A stretch of 64,000 nt of DNA, taken from assembly GCA_002395135.1 (NCBI GenBank), contig DGWC01000076.1, positions 1 through 64,000 on the forward strand. The letters are read 5' to 3'. Position numbers and translations under genes: made by a program. The stretch's first letter is position 1; the number at the start of each line of letters is the position of its first letter. Under the pieces are notes generated by a model that saw nothing but the letters and a program-made list of their open reading frames with translations, was not told the DNA's origin and searched no databases. This DNA comes from Prevotella sp. UBA4268. GTDB taxonomy: Bacteria > Bacteroidota > Bacteroidia > Bacteroidales > Bacteroidaceae. Below, in pieces: positions 1 to 9,001 of the stretch.

Positions 1-546
1 AAAGTCGCCACTCAGATGTTCGGCTATCGCACTCTTTGACAGCACCCGTTTCTTATTGCCGATGAAGAACAAGAGTAAGTCGTATTCTGATTTTGTCAAT
101 GTAACGGAATGTCCGTTGGCGGTAACTGTCTTTTCCATCAAGTTAATGCTAATGCCGTCACATTCCAACACATTGTTTGCTCCAAACTCCTTTCGGCGTA
201 TGATGGCATAGATGCGCATACTCAGTTCGGCAAGGTGGAAAGGTTTGGCAAGATAGTCGTCCGCTCCTATTTGCAGTCCCTTTACCTTGTCGTCAAGCGA
301 ATCCTTGGCAGAAACAATAATTACTCCTGCCGGATTGTTGCGACGTTTGATGTCGCGCAGAATGTCGAGACCATTGCCACCAGGCAACATCAGGTCGAGC
401 AACACACAATCGTAATCATAAATGCGAACCTTCATCAAGGCATCATTGAAGTCAAAAGCCTGTTCGCACAGATATTTCTCCCCTTTGAGATAATCAACAA
501 TGCTGTCGGATAGCTTGCGCTCGTCTTCTATTATCAGTACTTTCAT
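1..546 (-). CDS. OmpR-family response regulator, C-terminus cut by window edge
   Basis: This is a two-component response regulator, a DNA-binding protein switched by phosphorylation from a partner histidine kinase. The ATG at 546 opens a receiver domain (residues 1 to about 118): the acidic pair in IIEDE, the phosphoacceptor Asp51 in LLDLMLPG, the conserved Ser/Thr in VSA and Lys101 in LAKPF are all present. A winged-helix Trans_reg_C domain begins near residue 125 (LTKSEYDLL) and runs off the left edge still open. It lies 18 nt downstream of the EamA gene on the same strand, so the two are probably co-transcribed. A kinase gene is expected beyond the edge. The family is certain; the target is unknown. 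Confidence 0.9.
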   Translation of the reverse strand, partial: MKVLIIEDERKLSDSIVDYLKGEKYLCEQAFDFNDALMKVRIYDYDCVLLDLMLPGGNGLDILRDIKRRNNPAGVIIVSAKDSLDDKVKGLQIGADDYLAKPFHLAELSMRIYAIIRRKEFGANNVLECDGISINLMEKTVTANGHSVTLTKSEYDLLLFFIGNKKRVLSKSAIAEHLSGDF

Positions 547-564
547 TCTCTTTTAGTTTTATAT

Positions 565-981
565 TTATTTGTAAAGCATAACTATACTGCCAGCAGTTAT
601 CAGCAATGCCCCCACGATGACTTTGGCGTTTATCGGTTCTTTCAAGAACATGAACGACAGGCAGATGGTGATTACCACACTGAGTTTGTCGATTGGGGCA
701 ACGCGCGACACGTCGCCCAACTGCAGGGCTCTGAAATAAAAGAGCCACGACAGACCTGTAGCTGCTCCTGAAAGAATGAGAAACACCCATGTGCGCGATG
801 GAATACCCCGAAAGTCGCACATGTGGTTGCCCAATATGGCAATGCCCCATGTAATAAACAAAATGACCGTGGTGCGGATAGCCGTAGCGAGGTCGGAATC
901 AACGTCTTTCACTCCAATTTTGGCGAAGACTGCCGTCAATGCGGCAAAGAAGGCTGACAACAAAGCGTAATATTTCCACAT
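565..981 (-). CDS. EamA/DMT-family small transporter
   Basis: An inner-membrane protein of the drug/metabolite transporter superfamily. At 138 residues it holds a single EamA unit with about five hydrophobic segments, instead of the usual tandem pair, so it would act as a dimer. Recognisable family features are the N-terminal helix with FFAALTAVFAKIGV, the central SGAATGLSWLFYFRALQLG stretch and the C-terminal GALLITAGSIVML helix. The substrate cannot be read from sequence. It precedes the response regulator on the minus strand and is divergent from the RND permease at 1170. Confidence 0.85.
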   Translation of the reverse strand: MWKYYALLSAFFAALTAVFAKIGVKDVDSDLATAIRTTVILFITWGIAILGNHMCDFRGIPSRTWVFLILSGAATGLSWLFYFRALQLGDVSRVAPIDKLSVVITICLSFMFLKEPINAKVIVGALLITAGSIVMLYK

Positions 982-1114
982 AGTCGTGATGATTTGTATT
1001 CATACAAACGCAGCAATTAAAAGCATATTGCAGTATTCATGTTACAATACTATTAAAAATCAGTTTTATTCCTTATGCTGTACAAAACTACAAAATGTCA
1101 ACAGAATCCCTTTA

Positions 1115-1122
1115 TATTTTTG
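1115..1122 (+). promoter_or_regulatory. Bacteroidetes -7 box for the RND permease
   Basis: TATTTTTG matches the TAnnTTTG -7 consensus of Bacteroidetes and lies 47 nt before the permease ATG. No convincing -33 TTTG was seen at the right distance, so this is only a candidate. Confidence 0.4.
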
Positions 1123-1169
1123 CGGACGAATTTGTAGAAATGTAACATAAAAATATAAAGGAATAAAAT

Positions 1170-4100
1170 ATGAGCATCAAGACATTTATAGACCGTCCAA
1201 TTCTGTCGGTCATGCTTTCGGTTGTCATTGTCATAATAGGCATTATCGGACTTCTCTGTCTTCCGTTGGAACAATATCCCGACATTGCTCCACCAACTGT
1301 CAAGGTGAACGCAACATACGTTGGAGCTAATGCCGAGACAGTAATGAAAAGCGTGGTAACACCATTGGAGGCATCAATAAACGGTGTGGAAAACATGCAG
1401 TATATGACTTCCACTGCCGCCAACAACGGCACTTGCACCATTACCATATACTTCAAGCAAGGGTCTGACCCTAATATGGCTGTGGTGAATGTACAGAATC
1501 GTGTGGCTTCGGCTCAAGGACTGTTGCCAGCCGAAGTGACAAAGAGTGGCGTAACTGTACGCAAGACGCAAAACTCCAATCTGAAGTTTATAACTCTATA
1601 CAGTCCAGACGGTCGCTACGACTCAAAGACATTGACCAACTACATGAAGATAAATATCGAACCGCAACTGTCACGTATAGCCGGTGTTGGCGAGGTGAAT
1701 GTTTTTGGAGCCGACTATGCGTTGCGTATATGGCTCAATCCCGCTAAAATGCATGCCTACGGGCTGGTGCCAGCCGACATTGACAATGCCTTGGCTGCAC
1801 AAAACCTTGAATCGCCTATGGGAGCATTGGCTGCGGAGTCGGACAATACTTTTCAATATGTACTGAAATATCGTGGACGCTACAGCGATGAAAGCGAGTT
1901 CCGCAATATCGTGATTAAAGCCTCTGCCGATGGTGGTGTGTTGCGTCTTGGCGATGTAGCACGGATAGAGTTGGGAACGGTGGACTATAATATGAAGAGT
2001 ACGACCAGTGGTAAGCCTGGCGCATCGGCAAGCATCACACAAACGGCAGGTACCAACGCCAACGACATTATCAAGCAAATAGATAAGGTGGAAGATGATG
2101 TACGCCAATCACTTCCTGACGGAATGGTTCTTGAAGACCAGACAAGCGTAATGGACTTTCTTAATGCCTCCATGCGCAATGTCACGGAAACACTCGTCAT
2201 TGCCCTCGTGCTTGTGGTGATTGTCGTATTTGTGTTTCTGCGTGATTGGCGGTCGATGGTCATACCAACCATAGCCATTTTGGTGTCGCTCATCGGTACG
2301 TTTGGCTTTATGTATGCCGTTGGTTTCAGTCTGAATCTGCTCACGCTTTTCGCCCTTGTACTTGTCATCGGAACCGTGGTTGACGACTCCATTGTCGTGG
2401 TCGAGGCTGTTCAAGCAAAGCTCACCCAAGGCTGTGAGAGCGTATTTCGTGCTACCGTAGAAGCCATGAAAGACCTGAAGGCTGCACTCATCACCACTAC
2501 CATTGTCTTTATGGCGGTTTTTATTCCAGTGAGTTTCACAAGCGGAACAACGGGAGTGTTCTATAAAGAGTTTGGACTGACAATGGCTGCTGCCGTAGCC
2601 ATATCCTTATTCAATGCCTTGACGCTATGTCCTGCTCTTTGTACCTTGGTCTTGAAGCAGAAGAAAAAGCCAGTTGAAAACAAACATGACAAATGGCAGA
2701 ATGCCTATATGCATTCAATACTAAAGTCTGTGAAGCACCACAAACTTGTCATGCTTTCATTGCCGCTTTCCATTGTCCTATTAGTCCTTATGATTGCTAC
2801 GACCAAGACAAGTTTTGTACCACAAGAGGATATGGGTACTATTGATGTGAGCGTGCAATGCCAACCGGGATATAGTCTTGCACAAACAGGCAAGGTGATG
2901 GATCAAGTGGAAGCTGTGGTTAAGAACATTCCGCAAATCAAGATACATACACGAATTGACGGACGCGATGCACAAAAAAATCAAACATCTTCTGCCGGAT
3001 TCCTGTCTGTCCGTTTGAAAAATTGGTCGGAGCGTACAGGTCGTGCCGACGACATTGACAGCGTGGTAAACGAAATTTACCGCCGCACGGCTTTCATCAA
3101 AGAAGCCGATGTAAACTGTGCCACATTGCCAACAATACGTGGCTACGGTTCGGCAAGCGGTTTTGAATTATATGTACAGAATCGCTCAGGCGAGGACTTC
3201 AAGGCACTTTCTGTTGCTACACAAAAACTCACAGATGCCTTGAACAAGCGTCCGGAAATAGGCAAGGCACACTACACATTCAACATGGATTATCCGCAAT
3301 ATTCGGTAGAAGTGGATGCAGCACGATGTATGATGAAGGGGGTGTCGCCCAAGGATGTACTCACCACCATGTCTGCCTATATAGGCGGTGACTATGCCTC
3401 GAACATCAACAAATACACCAAACTCTATCGTGTGATGGTGCAATCGGAAGCAACTGAGAGACTCAATGAGGAGGCATTGAGGAATATGTTTGTGAGAAGT
3501 GAAGACGGAACGATGTCACCATTGAGCGAATATGTGGTACTGAAGAAAGTGAACGGAGCCGAATATCTGACACATTTCAATCTTTTCCCTTCCATTCGGA
3601 TAAATGGAACTGCCGCTGCTGGCTATAGTTCAGGACAAGCCATACAGGCAATAAGCGAAGTGGCTGCACAAACACTACCAAAGGGCTATGGCTACGAGTT
3701 GGGCGGAATGTCGCGTGAAGAATCATCGAAAGGCAATGCCACCATTGTAATATTGGCCATAAGCATTGTATTCATCTACATTATACTTTGTTGTCTCTAT
3801 GAAAGTCTGCTCATACCGTTTGCCATAATCCTTGTCGTTCCGTTCGGCTTGTGCGGAAGTTTTCTTCTGTCGTTGCTGTTTGGCATAGACAATAGTATCT
3901 ATATGCAAATTGGTCTCGTCATGCTCATCGGCATGTTGGCTAAGACAGGCATACTCTTGACCGAATACGCAACAGAGCGGCGCAAAGTTGGTGAATCAAT
4001 TATTCGTGCCACACTCTCTGCCGCTGTTGTGCGTCTGCGCCCTATCATCATGACAGCAAGTGTTATGATAATAGGAATGTTACCACTGATGTTTGCCCAT

Positions 4101-4244
4101 GGCGCAGGAGCAAGAGGTAATGTCGCTATCGGGACTTGTGTTGTCGGTGGAATGGTTGTCGGAACAATAGCCATATTGTTCTTCCTGCCAGTTCTCTATT
4201 GTATATTTGAGACTTTGGACGAAAATATGAGGAATCGAAAATAA
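1170..4244 (+). CDS. RND-family efflux permease (HAE1/AcrB type)
   Basis: A 1024-residue inner-membrane resistance-nodulation-division permease, full length for the hydrophobe/amphiphile efflux family. It would export drugs or other amphiphiles with proton antiport. The N-terminal FIDRPILSVMLSVVIV helix, the porter-domain loops, the paired aspartates of TM4 (VVDDSIVVVEAV, near residues 404-405) and the second large loop before the C-terminal helices (PIIMTASVMIIGMLPL) are all seen. No periplasmic adaptor or outer-membrane factor gene accompanies it: upstream genes are divergent and the MobV gene converges 26 nt downstream. It must borrow partners encoded elsewhere, or belong to a cut-down cargo cluster. 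Substrate unknown. Confidence 0.93.
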   Translation: MSIKTFIDRPILSVMLSVVIVIIGIIGLLCLPLEQYPDIAPPTVKVNATYVGANAETVMKSVVTPLEASINGVENMQYMTSTAANNGTCTITIYFKQGSDPNMAVVNVQNRVASAQGLLPAEVTKSGVTVRKTQNSNLKFITLYSPDGRYDSKTLTNYMKINIEPQLSRIAGVGEVNVFGADYALRIWLNPAKMHAYGLVPADIDNALAAQNLESPMGALAAESDNTFQYVLKYRGRYSDESEFRNIVIKASADGGVLRLGDVARIELGTVDYNMKSTTSGKPGASASITQTAGTNANDIIKQIDKVEDDVRQSLPDGMVLEDQTSVMDFLNASMRNVTETLVIALVLVVIVVFVFLRDWRSMVIPTIAILVSLIGTFGFMYAVGFSLNLLTLFALVLVIGTVVDDSIVVVEAVQAKLTQGCESVFRATVEAMKDLKAALITTTIVFMAVFIPVSFTSGTTGVFYKEFGLTMAAAVAISLFNALTLCPALCTLVLKQKKKPVENKHDKWQNAYMHSILKSVKHHKLVMLSLPLSIVLLVLMIATTKTSFVPQEDMGTIDVSVQCQPGYSLAQTGKVMDQVEAVVKNIPQIKIHTRIDGRDAQKNQTSSAGFLSVRLKNWSERTGRADDIDSVVNEIYRRTAFIKEADVNCATLPTIRGYGSASGFELYVQNRSGEDFKALSVATQKLTDALNKRPEIGKAHYTFNMDYPQYSVEVDAARCMMKGVSPKDVLTTMSAYIGGDYASNINKYTKLYRVMVQSEATERLNEEALRNMFVRSEDGTMSPLSEYVVLKKVNGAEYLTHFNLFPSIRINGTAAAGYSSGQAIQAISEVAAQTLPKGYGYELGGMSREESSKGNATIVILAISIVFIYIILCCLYESLLIPFAIILVVPFGLCGSFLLSLLFGIDNSIYMQIGLVMLIGMLAKTGILLTEYATERRKVGESIIRATLSAAVVRLRPIIMTASVMIIGMLPLMFAHGAGARGNVAIGTCVVGGMVVGTIAILFFLPVLYCIFETLDENMRNRK

Positions 4245-4254
4245 AAGACGGCTT

Positions 4255-4275
4255 GATAGATATCAATACTCTATC
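4255..4275. terminator. Short inverted repeat between convergent genes
   Basis: GATAGA at 4255-4260 pairs with TCTATC at 4270-4275 in the gap between the convergent RND and MobV genes, overlapping the MobV stop. It may be a weak bidirectional terminator. The same stretch holds the 10-mer TCAATACTCT (4263-4272), whose reverse complement lies at 13100-13109, so it is also a candidate left end of the mobile element. Confidence 0.3.
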
Positions 4276-6298
4276 TTGATGTACTTCTATTTTTTTTGAT
4301 GCCACTTAATCCAACTTTCTGTGTTCCGTCCCAATTCGTAAGTTGGTCGGCGCAACCATTGGAACCACCGAGCGAAACGTATGTATCTGCGCTACATGAC
4401 ATGTGGTCAACAAAAGCGAGAAAGTTGTCAATGGCTTTGTCTGTGAATTGAACTTCATTCGTGGCGAAGAGTTTTGTCCAGCTGGTGACACATTCCTGCT
4501 TGAAGTCTGTAAAACCATGCCACGACATACCAGATAAGAAACTTTTTGCTGCCGATTCTATACTGGCTTTAGAGTCCAATCCAATGTTATGCTTTACAGC
4601 AGATGCCATAATGCCATAGTATATGAAAGCCGATTCTTTCTCGTTGAAGTTGACTCTGTCTGTTTTTGCAAAGGATGATAAAGCTTCATGCCCCTCATGG
4701 ATGAACTTGTCAAGCACTCCTATGTATCTGTTTTGCCGAGCCATGCTTTCACGTTTAGCTTCGGTTTCTTGCCGAGCCTTTTCTTTTGCTTCTCTTTCTT
4801 TGCGTACTTCCACTCGTCTCCATGCGTCTGTCATTTCAGGCTCTTGCCAAATGGCATTCCAACGAGCCTTCAAATCATTGTACATTTCCAAAAGTGTAGT
4901 ATTATAACTTTTGGCACTGGCGAGTTCTTCCTTCGCACAGACAAGTTGAGTAGTCACTCGCTCCACAGCCTTCTCGTCAAGTTGAGAGATGCGTTGTTTG
5001 ACTTTGTTGTTTTCAGTCTTTAGCGCATCATTCTCAGCACGAAGCGACTTGTTCTCCTCTATCTGCTTATTGAGATTCTGCATATAGTAAGTGTATGTCT
5101 TGTTGACAGACTTGCGTACATCTTCATTCTGCTTGTCACGTTCTGCATTAACGGCTGCTACAAGAGCCTTGATTGCAGCGTAGATATTAGACACACGCTC
5201 CTCACGCCACGCCTTTTGTCCGATAATAGTAGGAATCGGGATGGCAAGTTCTTTCTTTACGGCATTCATAGCTTCTTGTACTGGAGTCTTGATGTTGAGT
5301 AAAGGAATGGTCAGCTCCTTCTTGTCGATTGTGGCAAGCACTGCATATTTCTCCACTTTGTCAAGAGCGACTTTCGCCTGACGTTCAGCTTCAAGCACCA
5401 CCTTGTTCTTATGCTTGCGTCCTCGCTTTTCTTCCTCTGAAAGTTCATCATAGGAGAAGCCTCTTGCCAAGCCATACTTATGCCCTACCTTGTTGTAATA
5501 GTCAGTATGCAGTTGGGAAAGGTATTGTGATTTGTCCTTTGCTCGCTCTCCCCACACTTTGGCATAAGAGACCCTTTCAACAACATCCTTTGCCGCTCCC
5601 GATTTTGTATAGTTGTCACGTTCTTCTTTTGGAAGTGCTCTCCATTCCTTTGTAGAGAGAACCTTTTCTGGATTATCCTTGTGAATGTACTTGCTTCCGA
5701 TGCGCCCACGTTTCTTTACTTGTTCAACAGGCACGGTCTGCACATGGGCATGGATGCTTGTCTCGTCACAATGCACATCAAAGCCGATGACATTCTCTTC
5801 TCCCCATTTCTCACATGCAAAGCGGTAGGTGTCCAATGCCCAGTCATAGATGCCTTTTTGCAATACAACCTTGCTGTGGTCAGCATTTGGATTTGACGTG
5901 TTGAGTTTCTGTTCACCAAAGGCAAGCCTGTTAAGCACATCATGGTCACCACTGAAGATGATGCCGACAGTGCTGTTCGGACTGTTCCTTGAAACTTGGT
6001 CGGGACGCTTGGCATCCATATACGGCTTGAAGCCAAGTTCATCAAGTCTGTGCTGCAAGCGTTCATGCAACGGCACAGACTGGGAACCGAGAGGCACTAT
6101 CTTTCCATCCTTGACTATCTCAAAGTTGAGTCTCTTTCGTGAGTAGTTATAATGGTTGTTCTTATCTATGTCTGCGTTTTTTAGTTGGTAACGCTTCTCG
6201 TCCCAACCTCTGCGTTCCGCCTCGTTGCCCACTTGGGACGAGAACGATTTCTTGTCTGTGCCTACATGGATGGCGGCACGTGGTACGTTTCTTTCCAT
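4271..6298 (-). CDS. MobV-family relaxase
   Basis: A plasmid mobilization relaxase (Mob_Pre family) that would nick oriT and lead the strand during helper-driven conjugation. The N-terminal relaxase domain spans roughly residues 1-280 and carries the metal-binding motif HCDETSIHAH near residues 173-183 and an upstream NYSRKRLNFE segment resembling the MobV motif I region. Residues about 300-540 are charged and coiled-coil-like (KSVNKTYTYYMQNLNKQIEENKS region), and a separate C-terminal domain follows. At 675 residues it is longer than small plasmid MobV proteins because of this tail. The hairpin-rich oriT candidate lies just upstream. ATG at 6298 is the first in frame. Confidence 0.92.
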   Translation of the reverse strand: MERNVPRAAIHVGTDKKSFSSQVGNEAERRGWDEKRYQLKNADIDKNNHYNYSRKRLNFEIVKDGKIVPLGSQSVPLHERLQHRLDELGFKPYMDAKRPDQVSRNSPNSTVGIIFSGDHDVLNRLAFGEQKLNTSNPNADHSKVVLQKGIYDWALDTYRFACEKWGEENVIGFDVHCDETSIHAHVQTVPVEQVKKRGRIGSKYIHKDNPEKVLSTKEWRALPKEERDNYTKSGAAKDVVERVSYAKVWGERAKDKSQYLSQLHTDYYNKVGHKYGLARGFSYDELSEEEKRGRKHKNKVVLEAERQAKVALDKVEKYAVLATIDKKELTIPLLNIKTPVQEAMNAVKKELAIPIPTIIGQKAWREERVSNIYAAIKALVAAVNAERDKQNEDVRKSVNKTYTYYMQNLNKQIEENKSLRAENDALKTENNKVKQRISQLDEKAVERVTTQLVCAKEELASAKSYNTTLLEMYNDLKARWNAIWQEPEMTDAWRRVEVRKEREAKEKARQETEAKRESMARQNRYIGVLDKFIHEGHEALSSFAKTDRVNFNEKESAFIYYGIMASAVKHNIGLDSKASIESAAKSFLSGMSWHGFTDFKQECVTSWTKLFATNEVQFTDKAIDNFLAFVDHMSCSADTYVSLGGSNGCADQLTNWDGTQKVGLSGIKKNRSTSR

Positions 6299-6487
6299 TC
6301 GAATTTCATTTGAGCTTGTAACGTAGTTATTGTATAATTGGAGACAGGTCTCGGGCGGAGCCTGAGCATAATAGAAGGACTTTTTAAGTGAACAGCGTCA
6401 GCAGGTGAATCTAAAAGTCCCTATTATGTTTAGGACTTTTGTGAAAGTCCGTCACGCAAGCGTGCCCGCAGATCCTTACCCATTCTG
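6299..6487. other. Candidate oriT / hairpin cluster upstream of MobV
   Basis: The gap before the relaxase gene is packed with inverted repeats. The main one has 16-bp arms: CATAATAG at 6367-6374 and GGACTTTT at 6377-6384 pair with AAAAGTCC at 6413-6420 and CTATTATG at 6421-6428. A second hairpin pairs GGACTTT (6433-6439) with AAAGTCC (6444-6450), and CACGC (6453-6457) pairs with GCGTG (6460-6464). MobV relaxases normally nick DNA just upstream of their own gene, so an oriT is expected here. The hairpins could also end transcription of the upstream primase-like gene. The nick site was not identified. Confidence 0.45.
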
Positions 6488-7510
6488 CTATGACTCTTCT
6501 ACCAACACCAACCCAAGGCTGTCTATCAGATGCTGGAGTGGCGGATGTTGCTTTATCAGCCTTTGTAGCGCCATCTGCGGTGTTTCCGTCATCAGAAGGA
6601 AGTCGGCAATGTCAAGACCTTTGGTCTTTTGTTCATCGGTGGCATTGTCTTCCAAGATGTTGCTGACAAGAACTTGCTTGCATATTGATTGCAGCAATGG
6701 AAGTTTGCTTTTCCACTTATCCGTTGCCCCAAGGTCTGGAACCAAAACAACCTCCCGACCGCTTAGGACTTCGACAGCATCTTTATTGAAACATCCGTTC
6801 ATGCCTCCAGTAGCCAACCATACGAAATCAGATATGAAGTGGGTGGCAATGATGGCTGTCTTTTCGCTCTCCACGATGGCTATTGTCTTGGTCGTGGTTT
6901 TATTTGTCAACAGATGTTCGCCAAAGAAGCACTGCCGAAGTGTAAAGTCTGGCAGTTTCAGTTCCGAGTGTACCCAAGTCACCTGGCTGTGGGGTTCCTT
7001 GATACGGTGTCCTGTCTTGTCATCATACTTCATTATCTTGCCAGTGCGCACATTCCCATTGACATCTATCTGCCAAAAGATAGTTGAACCGCCCCATTTC
7101 TTTGAAGTGCCGACATTGTACAAGGCAAACAGCCGTTCTGTCTCCTCTTTGCCAAAGACCGTTGAAATGTATCGGTACAAAGGATTGACAGAATAGCCAT
7201 GCAGTGTTTGCTCCACCAGCATGCTATCAATGAAAGTTGGAAGAGGTTTCTCTTTCCTGCACTCTTTGATTGGTGTTTTATATCTCCAATCATCATTGCA
7301 GTTGGCATCGGGATTGTCCTTGAAATAATCAGATGGAGAATAATGGTAGCCACAACTCTGTTCATGGTCACAACGCCCCACATTGTCAGGGAATACAATC
7401 TGTCCTTGCTCGTCAATATATCTTGCAAAGCAACGCTTACGCCCACATTGAGGGCAAGCATATCGGTTGCCCAGCTTGTATTTCTGTAGATGGAATCTAT
7501 ACTCACTCAT
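6488..7510 (-). CDS. DUF6371-like primase/Toprim protein of the mobile element
   Basis: A 340-residue protein probably priming replication of the excised or transferred element. It opens with a zinc-binding region (CPQCGRKRC, then a second Cys/His set in GRCDHEQSCGYH), and has a Toprim-like half with ESEKTA and VPDLGATD, which resemble the acidic metal sites of Toprim primases. The frame is open to an upstream ATG at 7606, but ATG 7510 (MSEYRFHLQKYKLG) is chosen because the extension is translated from the TGCAC repeat cluster and looks non-coding. It lies between the DUF3987 gene and the relaxase in one minus-strand set. The family assignment is from general resemblance. Confidence 0.75.
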   Translation of the reverse strand: MSEYRFHLQKYKLGNRYACPQCGRKRCFARYIDEQGQIVFPDNVGRCDHEQSCGYHYSPSDYFKDNPDANCNDDWRYKTPIKECRKEKPLPTFIDSMLVEQTLHGYSVNPLYRYISTVFGKEETERLFALYNVGTSKKWGGSTIFWQIDVNGNVRTGKIMKYDDKTGHRIKEPHSQVTWVHSELKLPDFTLRQCFFGEHLLTNKTTTKTIAIVESEKTAIIATHFISDFVWLATGGMNGCFNKDAVEVLSGREVVLVPDLGATDKWKSKLPLLQSICKQVLVSNILEDNATDEQKTKGLDIADFLLMTETPQMALQRLIKQHPPLQHLIDSLGLVLVEES

Positions 7511-7632
7511 AGGGCTCTGCACTTGTTGCACCTTGCACTTTCTGCACTTTTGCACTTGTTTGGCACAAAATGCAGCATCTTTTGTGCAAGAGTGCAAGAA
7601 GTGCAAAGTGCAAACGGTGCAAGGTGGTGGTT
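7511..7632. repeat. Iteron-like TTGCAC/GTGCAA cluster, possible replication origin
   Basis: The 122-bp gap between two replication-type genes is almost entirely copies of TTGCAC/TGCAC on the left (7518-7556) and GTGCAA on the right (7584-7623), at least four on each side, in inverted orientation. The centre is a perfect palindrome, GCACAAAA (7563-7570) with TTTTGTGC (7580-7587). Such iteron clusters beside rep/primase genes usually bind an initiator. A transcriptional operator or strong hairpin is the alternative. Confidence 0.5.
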
Positions 7633-8997
7633 CTACTTCTGAACTTTCTCATAATTGCCTTGCTTGTCTTTGATGATAAAGTTTCTCTGACAGAAGTCTT
7701 TGAGCATATACATGACAGTACGTCTTGCAAAACCGAAATCCGCTCCAGCCTTTACTGCTTCAGCAGTTACGAACTTGTTTCCCAACGAGTCAAGTACCTG
7801 TTTCTTCACAGGGTCGGTAGCCTCGGTTAAAACGAGGTCATCCATCCTTTTGTATGAATTCTCAAAGTAATCGCTCATCCGTATGGCTGCATTAACGGAC
7901 TCCGCATCAATAAAATCCTTGTGAGACTCATCACAAGCCCATCGGAACAGTTGGAATATCAAGGCAAGCCGAGCCGTGTTCAAAGGAACTTTTGCAGCAC
8001 GTGAGTCTATCATTTTTTCATCCGTAATGGCATTCTGCCGTTCTATATCCTCATTCTGCCAATCATAGAATATGTCAATGGCTTCATCAGAGAAGTCAAG
8101 AACATTGAAGATGCCTTCCGTGAAAGGAAGAGCCACAGCCTTGTCTATGATCTCTTTCCATACACGGAATGGTCTTTCAATGATTGCAGCATCTTGTTTT
8201 GGAACCTTAACCCAAGGAGCAATCTTCAAACCTTTTGGGCATGTAATCAGAAAACGGTCAAGAAAACCATTCTTCTTGAATCCCATATCATAAAGTTCAT
8301 GCACAATACCAGTCTGGATAGTTCCTACAATCTGTATGCAAGGATAGTCAATGCGTAAAGGACAATCAAGATTACAACGAGACACATCTACTGGCAAGCC
8401 ATTGTGAGCCGACAGCATCTGTTGTACAAAAGAACTATTGTTGTATCGGTTGATGGTGTTGAACAGCCCCATTATCTCATCCACCACAACTGCCACACCT
8501 CTGAGGTTGGCATCGTGATTGCGCATCAGAATCTCTGGCGTGAAGTCATTCATGATATTCTTATGCAGGACAGGCATAGGAGGTAACGATTCCCATTCCG
8601 TCCGCTTTTTGCCCTTGTTTCTCTCCACAATGGCTGCATACTCATTCTTTAGAGCCTTGAACTTATGGTGCTCCTCAGTATCAATGTCGTGCAACGGCTT
8701 GTAGGCAAAGTTCAATGGTGGAGTCTTGCCGACTCCTGGTCTGCCAACAAGAATGACATATAGGATAGGTGAAGTAATCCAATTGCCTTTAATCCGGATA
8801 TAGCAGGAGTTGCCGACGGCTGCTGCCATAGCGGATATAAGGGAAGTAGCGGTAAACTCAATGGAATAGTTCTCCGTCCTTGCCAAATCAAGAATCATCT
8901 GCTGCATCTTCTGGGGGAATACGTCAAGCGGAATTCCAGAAGTGGCTACGCCCGAAGCCTCCGAGCGTAGCTTGTTACAAATTTCAAGCGCATCCAT
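7633..8997 (-). CDS. DUF3987-family ATPase/helicase-like protein
   Basis: A 454-residue replication-associated protein typical of Bacteroidetes mobilizable elements. A Walker A motif stands at about residues 84-95 (GRPGVGKTPPLNF), followed by a Walker B-like acidic segment (VAVVVDEIMGLF) near residue 175. The TPPL after the P-loop is characteristic of DUF3987. The C-terminal 80 residues look like a winged-helix region (KQVLDSLGNKFVTAEAVKAG). The ATG at 8997 is only 4 nt past the stop of the upstream HTH gene, so the two are translated from one mRNA. It probably unwinds or loads at the element origin; this role is inferred. Confidence 0.85.
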   Translation of the reverse strand: MDALEICNKLRSEASGVATSGIPLDVFPQKMQQMILDLARTENYSIEFTATSLISAMAAAVGNSCYIRIKGNWITSPILYVILVGRPGVGKTPPLNFAYKPLHDIDTEEHHKFKALKNEYAAIVERNKGKKRTEWESLPPMPVLHKNIMNDFTPEILMRNHDANLRGVAVVVDEIMGLFNTINRYNNSSFVQQMLSAHNGLPVDVSRCNLDCPLRIDYPCIQIVGTIQTGIVHELYDMGFKKNGFLDRFLITCPKGLKIAPWVKVPKQDAAIIERPFRVWKEIIDKAVALPFTEGIFNVLDFSDEAIDIFYDWQNEDIERQNAITDEKMIDSRAAKVPLNTARLALIFQLFRWACDESHKDFIDAESVNAAIRMSDYFENSYKRMDDLVLTEATDPVKKQVLDSLGNKFVTAEAVKAGADFGFARRTVMYMLKDFCQRNFIIKDKQGNYEKVQK

Positions 8998-9001
8998 GAC
9001 A

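Noticed and set aside
4245..4270. Left attachment site by direct repeat with 13120-13165
   Set aside because: No direct repeat of useful length is shared between the two ends; only a short inverted match was found.
7511..7606. N-terminal extension of the primase-like protein to ATG 7606
   Set aside because: The extension is translated from the TGCAC repeat cluster and has Cys/Lys/Gln composition unlike a real domain.
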